Of a stretch of 52,786 bases of DNA, positions 42,854 to 49,355 are shown piece after piece. The notes below the pieces were generated by a model. The model did no database searches, was not told the origin of the DNA, and saw nothing but the letters and a program-made list of their open reading frames with translations. This DNA is from Deltaproteobacteria bacterium (GTDB taxonomy: Bacteria; Desulfobacterota; Desulfuromonadia; Geobacterales; JAJYBI01), in assembly GCA_021779095.1 (NCBI GenBank), contig JAJYBI010000025.1:1-52786 (forward strand). The letters are read 5' to 3'. The stretch's first letter is position 1. Each line of letters opens with the position of its first letter. Both the position numbers and the translations under genes were made by a program.

Positions 42854-43159
42854 TCATTGATGGATACGGTCCTGATCCTGGTCTTGATTCTGGTCCTGGT
42901 CCTGATCGGGGTCCTTGATCCTGTCCTGGTCCTGGTCCTGGACCTTGTCCAGGTCCCGTAGCGTGTCCTGATCCCTGTCATGAAGCATGTCCCGGTCACC
43001 CTGGGTGGTGGTGTCCTGCAATGTCTGTCCTCCCCGCGGCTGGACAATGCCCGCTCCTCCTCCGCTTCCGCCGCTTCCTCCCCTGCCTGCTGCCGCTGCC
43101 GGGCTGGCGATGGCGACGAGGATGATGAGCAGAACGAGACGCATGCTGTTTTTATTCAT
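42854..43159 (-). CDS. Small secreted Gly-rich / Asp-Gln-rich protein
   Basis: The protein has 101 residues from ATG 43159, with AAAGGAG upstream. The signal peptide MRLVLLIILVAIASPAAAA is clear. The mature protein starts with GRGGSGGSGGGAG and ends with alternating Asp/Gln/Arg units (DRDQDTLRDLDK, then QDQDQDRIKDPDQDQDQNQD). The tail is strongly acidic and resembles a low-complexity calcium- or metal-binding segment; no function is known. Its Gly-rich start echoes the Gly-rich parts of the large Fn3 proteins in the same set. Confidence 0.75.
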   Translation of the reverse strand: MNKNSMRLVLLIILVAIASPAAAAGRGGSGGSGGGAGIVQPRGGQTLQDTTTQGDRDMLHDRDQDTLRDLDKVQDQDQDRIKDPDQDQDQNQDQDQDRIHQ

Positions 43160-43278
43160 GGTATTTCTCCTTTCCGTCTGCCGGTATTCCGTTGTCCGGT
43201 GCCGAGGCATCCCGCATGCCACCGCACGTCCGGCCGGACCGGCAGGTGTCAGAGTTACGGGAGAGCGGTCGCGCGGGA

Positions 43279-43470
43279 CTAACGACGCTCCAGTTGCAGG
43301 CAGTCCAGACGCCACAGGCATGTCTCTTCCGGGCATTCGGCGACGCGGCGCGTGCCGAAGCAGGGCTGGTATCCCTCGGCAACCTGGATTGCTCTGATGA
43401 TGTCAATCTTGCTTCCCAGGGGAAGCACTCCTTTGGATAGGGCGTGTTGCTTCACCTCGTTGAGTCGCAT
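43279..43470 (-). CDS. Small SAP-like domain protein with C-terminal Cys motif
   Basis: The protein has 63 residues from ATG 43470, with AAAGGAGGG upstream. The first half (MRLNEVKQHALSKGVLPLGSKIDIIRAIQVAEG) resembles a SAP/Rho-N helix-extended-helix. The second half contains C-F-G and then ECPEETCLWRLDCLQ, a Cys pattern found in a widespread family of small proteins. It has no signal peptide, so it should be cytoplasmic and may bind nucleic acid. It lies 27 nt downstream of the Fn3 lipoprotein gene, in the same direction. Confidence 0.8.
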   Translation of the reverse strand: MRLNEVKQHALSKGVLPLGSKIDIIRAIQVAEGYQPCFGTRRVAECPEETCLWRLDCLQLERR

Positions 43471-43497
43471 GGTTCCCTCCTTTCAGCATCCCTATTG

Positions 43498-45399
43498 TCA
43501 TGGTGTTGTGCTGCCGCCGGTTTCCCCGCAACCGCCTCCGCCACTTCCACCGCCTCCGCCTCCGCCACCGCTTCCGCCGCCCGTTCCTTCCTTGATCTGG
43601 ATTTCCAGGATCGAGGCGTTACCCGATAGTACCGGGATGAACTTCTTGTCGGTTCCCGTGTCCGTCGGGTCGATTGCGGACAGCATCGTATTGGCCGGTA
43701 CGACGAATGTTGCGGGTTCGGCACCTTCGACAGCTGCAATGCTGTAGGTGGCCACCGGGTCGATGCTGAAGGTGATGCGCCACCATCCCATTTTCTGGGC
43801 ATCGTCGACGGCCAGTTGGCGCAGCATGAAGTTGTAGCCGTAGACCAGTTTCCCCGCCCCGTTCACTTCGGCCCGGTACCAGCCCGGTCCTTCGGCACCG
43901 AATCCTTCATATATGGCCCTGTCGACGACAGGTTCTCCCCCGTTGAACGCCGGATCACGTTCGCCTCCCGGCCCGGTCAGCTTTTCGATGGTCAGACGGG
44001 CGTTGGGGGTGAAGACGGTGCGGTAGTTGGTCTGGTAGGTGGTGCCGTCGGCACCGTACCGCGCTGCATACCTGTCGCCGAACAGGTTCTTCATGGCGTA
44101 GGCGGTCATCAGGTCGGTCGGTGAACCGCCTTCGTCCACCGGTGCCTGGTACAGGACATGTTCGATATGGATGACCGACCTGGTCGTCCAGACGTGGCCG
44201 GTGATGTTATCGGACCAGTCGACCGTCACCTGCTGGGGAGTCTCTGCGCCGTTGCGCCATTCGGCCTGCCAGGCGCTGGAGGTCCGCTGCATGAAGTAGG
44301 TGGTGCCACCGGCGATGTACAGCTCGGCAAACTCGGATGACCAGAACGGCGCCGGCGGATTGCCGGGTGGTGTCCGAAATCCGGTGTTGGCAAAGAGACG
44401 GACGCCGGCGATATCGGTTACCGGCAGGCCTCCGATTCCATACCCCTCGGCAAAGACGACCGGAACGGCCAGATTGCCGCCGAAGGCCGATGCCTCCTCG
44501 CCGCCCGGCTTGCCACCCGGATTGAGCGGTGCGGCACCGACTTCAGCAGATATCTTGCTTTCACCTCCCGGTCCCACTGCGGTAACGGCATAGTAGAACA
44601 TGGTGGCCGTCTTCCTGCCACCCTGGCCACCTTGGCCACCATCGCCTCCTCCACCACAACCGCCACTGCCACCTCCACCGCTATCGCCACCACCACAACC
44701 GCCTGCCGAAGACATCGATGCCAAGACGGCGGCGGTCGTGACGGATTCACCGCAGCCACCTTCACCTCCACCACCGCTCCCGCCACGCCCCATGCCGGGC
44801 ACTGCCTCAAGTGGTATCATGTGCAGATAAGGCGAGGAGACATCGAGGAACCGTTCACCGGCGATGGGGGTAGTTCCTGGTTTCAATCCCCAGTACAGAT
44901 TGTAGGAGGTGGCTCCTGCAACCGGTTCCCACTGGATGACAATGAACGTATCGCCGGCGATGGCCGATATTTTGGCCGGTGTGCCGGGCGGCGGCTGCCG
45001 CGGTGTGACCGCCAGTTCGGCAGAAGGCGAACTGGTACGGCCGGTATTGGTGCAGATCGATGCAACACTGAAATAGTAGGTGGTGCCGTTCGCCAGTCCT
45101 GCGATGGTGTATGGCGGGGCGACATGTTCCACCAAGGTTGCTGTTGCGGGATCGATGGAGGGCGTTGTAGACATGTAGAGGATATAGTCTTCCGCGTCCG
45201 CCACTCGGTCCCAGGTGATACTGGCCGAGCTGTCGCTCGCAGTTACCGTCATGTTGGCAGGGGCGAGGAGGGTGGTGACTGATGGCGTTGCGGTACCTCC
45301 GCCGGAACCGCCGCATCCGGCATGAAGGAGTAATATGATGACGCCTCCGACGAAGACGGCAAGCAGGCTCATGCTCAGGGGTGATGTCGTGGTTTTCAT
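43498..45399 (-). CDS. Fn3 lipoprotein with Gly/Cys-rich insert and shared C-terminal domain (paralog B)
   Basis: The protein has 633 residues from ATG 45399, with GGAGG upstream. The signal peptide ends in lipobox LHAGC (Cys 29). Fn3-like domains span about 43-133 and 138-293; the second is interrupted by a Gly/Cys-rich insert (about 203-262, units like GGGGSGGCGGGG). Residues about 305-550 (FGGNLAVPVVFAEGYGIGGLPVTD to MGWWRITFSIDP) match the same region of the paralog at 45488-47362. The end is again Gly-rich with one Cys (GGGGCGETGG). No enzyme motif was recognised. It should be an outer-membrane or surface lipoprotein. Confidence 0.82.
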   Translation of the reverse strand: MKTTTSPLSMSLLAVFVGGVIILLLHAGCGGSGGGTATPSVTTLLAPANMTVTASDSSASITWDRVADAEDYILYMSTTPSIDPATATLVEHVAPPYTIAGLANGTTYYFSVASICTNTGRTSSPSAELAVTPRQPPPGTPAKISAIAGDTFIVIQWEPVAGATSYNLYWGLKPGTTPIAGERFLDVSSPYLHMIPLEAVPGMGRGGSGGGGEGGCGESVTTAAVLASMSSAGGCGGGDSGGGGSGGCGGGGDGGQGGQGGRKTATMFYYAVTAVGPGGESKISAEVGAAPLNPGGKPGGEEASAFGGNLAVPVVFAEGYGIGGLPVTDIAGVRLFANTGFRTPPGNPPAPFWSSEFAELYIAGGTTYFMQRTSSAWQAEWRNGAETPQQVTVDWSDNITGHVWTTRSVIHIEHVLYQAPVDEGGSPTDLMTAYAMKNLFGDRYAARYGADGTTYQTNYRTVFTPNARLTIEKLTGPGGERDPAFNGGEPVVDRAIYEGFGAEGPGWYRAEVNGAGKLVYGYNFMLRQLAVDDAQKMGWWRITFSIDPVATYSIAAVEGAEPATFVVPANTMLSAIDPTDTGTDKKFIPVLSGNASILEIQIKEGTGGGSGGGGGGGGSGGGGCGETGGSTTP

Positions 45400-45430
45400 G
45401 GTCCACCTCCAATTCCCGGCTCAAGCCCCT

Positions 45431-45457
45431 CGGGGAGGGAAACAGGTTCCCTCCCCG
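45431..45457 (-). terminator. Hairpin between the two Fn3 lipoprotein genes
   Basis: CGGGGAGGGA (45431-45440) pairs with TCCCTCCCCG (45448-45457) over a 7-nt loop. There is no T-run on the minus strand, so it may modulate rather than end transcription. Confidence 0.45.
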
Positions 45458-45487
45458 AAAGTCAGGGGCAACCATACCTGGTATTCA

Positions 45488-47362
45488 TCACCCGCCTGAA
45501 CCTGAGCCGATGTTCACTTCGATGTAGACCTCTGTTTCGGATACCATGCTTCCGTTAACCGCGGAATCTATCAGGGTGTTGTTGGTCAAACCGCTTGCAG
45601 TGCCGATAGTGAACTCGGGATCGAGCGAGAAGGTAAGCCTCCACCATCCTGTCTTCTCGATTCCCGTTGGCATGGTGATCTGGTTGAGCGGCCAGTTGAA
45701 GCCGAAGGCGAGTCCGCCTCCTACGCCGATCTCGGCGGCCATGCCGGTAACCTGGCCATCAGCACCGAATTTTTCATAGACTGCCTTGTCCAGATAGGTC
45801 CACACGACGTTACCGCCCGCCCCGTCCAGCTTTTCGATCTTCAAACGGGCGTTCGGGGCGAACACCACCGCAGAAGTCGCCTGATAGGTCGTTCCGTCGG
45901 TACCGGTCACTTCGGCGGTTCTGGATCCGTAGAGCGACTTTATGGTATAGCCGGTCATGGCGGCTGGCAGGCTGCCCTGGGTAAGCACCATCTCGACCCG
46001 CGCCGTGGAATTGGTGGTGGGGACGCGGCTGATCAGATTGTCGCCCCATTTGGCGGTAACATGCACCGGCTCAGTCGCTACCGCCCACTGGGCTTGCCAG
46101 GTGCTCGCGGTCGCCTGCTTGTAGTAGGTGACATTATTGAGCGTCAGGGTTGTCGTTGGGTCGAGGTACGGTAATGAGGTTATTGTGGCGAGCGCCGCTT
46201 CGGTTGAAAGGGGCCGCAAGCCGGTGTTGAAGTCGATGGCCGCCGGGTCCAGGGTCCAGCTGCCGGTGATCGGAAGCCCGGTAATGCCGTATGGGTTGGC
46301 GAATATCACCGGCGCAGCGAGGTTGTTCCCGAATCCGGTATCGGTTTCACCACCGCCTCCGCCACCTCCGCTGCTCGATCCGTGCGGCGTAGCCGACACT
46401 TCCGCCGAGGGGAGGCTTTCGGAACCGTCCGTCACCGACGTGACGACATAGTAGTAGGTGGTCTGTCCGACCAGGCCGTTGGTGTCGATGTACTGCATCA
46501 ACTGGCCCGGCAGAGCGGCCGCGTTGGCCAGGAGATTGGCGGCCTCCACGGTGACCGGTGAGGTCGTGGAGCGGTAGATGTTGTAGGAGGCGGGCGCCGT
46601 TCCGGTCACCGGCTCCGTCCAGGAAATGGTTACCGAGAGGGTCGTTTCGGCGGTAAGCGAGGCAGTAACGTTCAACGGTGCCCCCGGCGGCGGATCCTTG
46701 GGTGCCGCCCCCACTTCCTCTGATGCGATGCTCTCGCCTCCCGGACCAACGGCGGTGACGATGTAGTAGTAGACGGTACCCTGAACGACATCGTTATCCA
46801 GATACGGAGAGGTAACGCCGGCCGTTTTGCTGCCGGTGGCCACGGTTACGTCAGGGGCCGTGCCGCGATAGATATTGTACGAGGTTGCGCCGGGGACATC
46901 GGTCCAGTTGATTGCCAGCGAGGTTACACCGGCGGTGATGCTGACGAAATCGGGCGGGATCGGCGGCAGTACGCAGGAAATGATTTGCGATGGGCCGCTT
47001 TCACCGTGTGGACCGACCGCGGTGATGGAATAGTAGTAAGTATACAGATAGTCGTGTCCGGTGCATGTGTAGGTCGTTCCGGTGATTCCCGTGATCTTGG
47101 TTGCCGTTTGCTTGGTAGCATTGGGATCCGTTGAATAGTACAGAGTGTACGACGTCGCATCGGGAACGGCTGCCCATGCAACGGAAACCGAGCCCGAGTC
47201 CAGCGCAGTTGCGGTCAAGCCTGTTGGCGTGGCCGTCGTGGGAGTTGTGGACGATGAACCGCCGCAGCCGGCCATGAAGATGAAGATGCAAGCCAGGGCG
47301 GCAGAGCAGATTGTCCTGAATGCAGGGTGCCGACGATTGGTTATCTCTCTCGTTGAATCCAT
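45488..47362 (-). CDS. Fn3 lipoprotein with shared C-terminal domain (paralog A)
   Basis: The protein has 624 residues from ATG 47362, with AAAGGAGGA upstream; the frame extends to 47422 without support. The signal peptide ends in lipobox FMAGC (Cys 33). Three Fn3 domains follow (about 44-132, 133-222, 223-327), each with the SYNIYRGT / YYYIVTAVGPGGES pattern. A Gly run (GGGGGGG) leads to the domain shared with paralog B (about 343-585: FGNNLAAPVIFANPYGITGLPITG, WGDNLI, TAYTIKSLYG-like, DGTTYQATSAVVFAPNARLKIEKL, TGWWRLTFSLDP). I do not recognise this domain. The product is probably anchored at the cell surface. Confidence 0.82.
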   Translation of the reverse strand: MDSTREITNRRHPAFRTICSAALACIFIFMAGCGGSSSTTPTTATPTGLTATALDSGSVSVAWAAVPDATSYTLYYSTDPNATKQTATKITGITGTTYTCTGHDYLYTYYYSITAVGPHGESGPSQIISCVLPPIPPDFVSITAGVTSLAINWTDVPGATSYNIYRGTAPDVTVATGSKTAGVTSPYLDNDVVQGTVYYYIVTAVGPGGESIASEEVGAAPKDPPPGAPLNVTASLTAETTLSVTISWTEPVTGTAPASYNIYRSTTSPVTVEAANLLANAAALPGQLMQYIDTNGLVGQTTYYYVVTSVTDGSESLPSAEVSATPHGSSSGGGGGGGETDTGFGNNLAAPVIFANPYGITGLPITGSWTLDPAAIDFNTGLRPLSTEAALATITSLPYLDPTTTLTLNNVTYYKQATASTWQAQWAVATEPVHVTAKWGDNLISRVPTTNSTARVEMVLTQGSLPAAMTGYTIKSLYGSRTAEVTGTDGTTYQATSAVVFAPNARLKIEKLDGAGGNVVWTYLDKAVYEKFGADGQVTGMAAEIGVGGGLAFGFNWPLNQITMPTGIEKTGWWRLTFSLDPEFTIGTASGLTNNTLIDSAVNGSMVSETEVYIEVNIGSGSGG

Positions 47363-47428
47363 CGTAGTCCTCCTTTCAGATCGGTGATGCACGCAGAATC
47401 CAGTTTGTGCGGCCAGTTGCACACTTTC

Positions 47429-47686
47429 TTACTCCATTGGTCCGTCGCGTGATCCCGGGTTTTCCGGTAGTTCATTGGCGAGGCTTTCTTTCTCGGATAG
47501 CCGCGCCAGGTAGTACCGGCACCTATCGTACGTGCCGCCGCAGTAGCGGATTGCGAACGTGATGGTTCCCTGGTCCGTCCGACAGCGGTTCTGGATGAAC
47601 GTGCAGTCCGGCAGGAACGGACAGACCCGCTGTGCGGCGATGAGGTTTGCCGTTAGCTCGTCGAGCTCGTAGATTCGATCCGGCAT
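47429..47686 (-). CDS. Small Cys-rich protein of unknown function
   Basis: The protein has 85 residues from ATG 47686, with AGGAGG upstream. Five Cys occur in RVCPFLPDCTFIQNRCRTD and YCGGTYDRCRYYLARL, a spacing that suggests a zinc or iron-sulfur site. The N-terminus (YELDELTANLIAAQ) is helical. It has no signal peptide. It is the first gene after the regulator and its putative sigma54 promoter, so it may be the first product of the controlled operon. No named family was recognised. Confidence 0.75.
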   Translation of the reverse strand: MPDRIYELDELTANLIAAQRVCPFLPDCTFIQNRCRTDQGTITFAIRYCGGTYDRCRYYLARLSEKESLANELPENPGSRDGPME

Positions 47687-47755
47687 CGTTTCCTCCTGTC
47701 TGGTTGTCGTCAGGAGCCTCACACTCACTGACGGTGACGGGATAACGATGTACAT

Positions 47756-47771
47756 ATCAGGTTGTGTGCCA
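47756..47771 (-). promoter_or_regulatory. Candidate sigma54 promoter before the secreted-protein operon
   Basis: The minus strand reads TGGCAC-ACAAC-CTGAT (47771 to 47756). The -24 element is perfect; the -12 element has the TG but not the following C of TTGCW. The start would be near 47744, about 58 nt before the first gene. A sigma54 activator gene lies directly upstream. Confidence 0.4.
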
Positions 47772-47802
47772 AGAGGTATCCGCATCGAAAACCGTAGCTA
47801 AA

Positions 47803-47924
47803 ACGGTGTGTTCCGGTGGGTGTGTTGATGTATTGCAACGTACGATGTGAATTTTTTAACACAGTGCGGCGTGCACTTCCAGGCGGGGAGAGGTTTCCGG
47901 GTGTGAGGATTTTAACGGGTGTGA
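47803..47924. promoter_or_regulatory. GGTGTG repeat cluster, possible activator sites
   Basis: CGGGTGTGA occurs twice, 18 bp apart (47898-47906 and 47916-47924). Related CGGTGTG and GGTGGGTGTG occur at about 47804-47810 and 47815-47825. They lie 30-170 bp upstream of the candidate sigma54 promoter, the usual place for enhancer sites of NtrC-type activators. Confidence 0.45.
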
Positions 47925-47930
47925 AAATAT

Positions 47931-49355
47931 TTACTCGTCGTCCCGGCGATGCAGCCGCTTGTTGAGGGTCGGCCTGGAGATATCGAGGAGGGCGGCAGCA
48001 GCCGTCTGATTGCCGCCGGTCAGCCTGATCGCCTCACCAATGAGAAAATCCTCCATCTCGCGGATGGAAGGAAACCGGCCGAACATCTGTACGAGGAGCT
48101 GGATATCCCTGGCGATCGGGAGGATGGTTGCGTCCGTCACTGGCGCCCCGGTCGGCAGACTGGGGAAGCAGTCCAGGGAGAGATTGCCGCAGCCGGTTCG
48201 CGCAACCGCATCAAAGATCAGGGCGCGCAGCTCCCGGACGTTGCCGGGGAAACGGTACGCTGAGAAGTACACCGCTACCTCGGGGAGCAGCCGCGGACGG
48301 GCGCAGTTGAACGCTCCGGCCGCCTCGTCGAGAAAATGGTTCAGGAGGAGCGGGATGTCTTCCGGATGTTCCCGCAACGGCGGCACCTGGATCTGGTGGG
48401 CGCAGAGCCGGTAGTAGAGGTCGCGACGGAACCTGCCCGCCTCCATGAGCGCAACCAAGTCATGGTTGGTTGCGGCAATGATGCGGGTGTCGACCTTCTT
48501 CAGCATGTCGGAACCTACGGGATAATATTCACCCTGCTGGACGAGGCGGAGCAGCTTGATCTGGGACGCCTCGTCCAGGTCGCCGATCTCGTCGAGGAAC
48601 AGGTTGCCGCCGGCAGCCCTGGCGATGAGCCCCTCGCGCATGGTCCCCGCGCCGGTGAAGGCTCCTCGTGCGTGGCCGAAGAGGGTGTCGGAAAGGAGCG
48701 TGTCATCGAGACCGGCGATGTTCAGCGTCACGAGTTCGCCCTGCATGCCGCTGGCACGGTGAATTGCCCGTGCGAACAGCTCCTTGCCGACGCCGGTTTC
48801 CCCCGTCACCAGGATCGCCTCGCGTGACCGGGCGACCACTTCCGCATACCTGAAGAGAGCCTGTATGCGCGGACTGCAGCTAATGATCTCCTCGAACGCC
48901 TCCGCTTTTTCAAGGGTTCCCGATAACAGCCGTTCCTTGAGAGATGCGACTTCGCCGGTAAGCGCCCCGATCCGCAGTGCCTTTTCCACCGCGGAAAAGA
49001 GCCGGCTCGCCTCGACCGGCTTGATCAGGTAGTCGAATGCGCCGACCTTCATGCAGTGCACGGCGGCCTCCACATCGTAGAGTGCGGTCATGACGATGAC
49101 CGGCAGGTGCGGATGGGCGTCCAGGATGCGGGGGAGGAGGTCCGAGCCGGAGAGGTGGGGCATCATCAGGTCGAGAACGACTGCGGCGACCGGCTGGCGC
49201 GCCAGAAAAGATAGGACTTCGCGGCCGTCGTTCAGTGTTGCGAGATTTGTGATGCCGTGGCTGCGCAGGGTGAATCGGGTGATCTCCAGGACCTGCTGTT
49301 CGTCGTCGACGAGCAGGACCGGCACGGCGGGATGGAGAAGGGAAGGTGCGGTCAT
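47931..49355 (-). CDS. NtrC-family sigma54-dependent response regulator
   Basis: The regulator has 474 residues. The receiver domain (about 12-125) has the acidic pair in VDDEQ, phosphoacceptor Asp 62 in VVLDLMMPH and Lys 112 in LIKPVE. The AAA+ domain has Walker A GETGVGKE (186-193), the sigma54-contacting loop GAFTGA (232-237), Walker B LFLDEIGDL and the arginine-finger region. The C-terminal Fis-type helix-turn-helix is GGNQTAAAALLDISRPTLNKRL. Its start overlaps the end of the kinase gene by four bases, making a two-component pair. The likely targets are the genes just downstream. Confidence 0.94.
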   Translation of the reverse strand: MTAPSLLHPAVPVLLVDDEQQVLEITRFTLRSHGITNLATLNDGREVLSFLARQPVAAVVLDLMMPHLSGSDLLPRILDAHPHLPVIVMTALYDVEAAVHCMKVGAFDYLIKPVEASRLFSAVEKALRIGALTGEVASLKERLLSGTLEKAEAFEEIISCSPRIQALFRYAEVVARSREAILVTGETGVGKELFARAIHRASGMQGELVTLNIAGLDDTLLSDTLFGHARGAFTGAGTMREGLIARAAGGNLFLDEIGDLDEASQIKLLRLVQQGEYYPVGSDMLKKVDTRIIAATNHDLVALMEAGRFRRDLYYRLCAHQIQVPPLREHPEDIPLLLNHFLDEAAGAFNCARPRLLPEVAVYFSAYRFPGNVRELRALIFDAVARTGCGNLSLDCFPSLPTGAPVTDATILPIARDIQLLVQMFGRFPSIREMEDFLIGEAIRLTGGNQTAAAALLDISRPTLNKRLHRRDDE

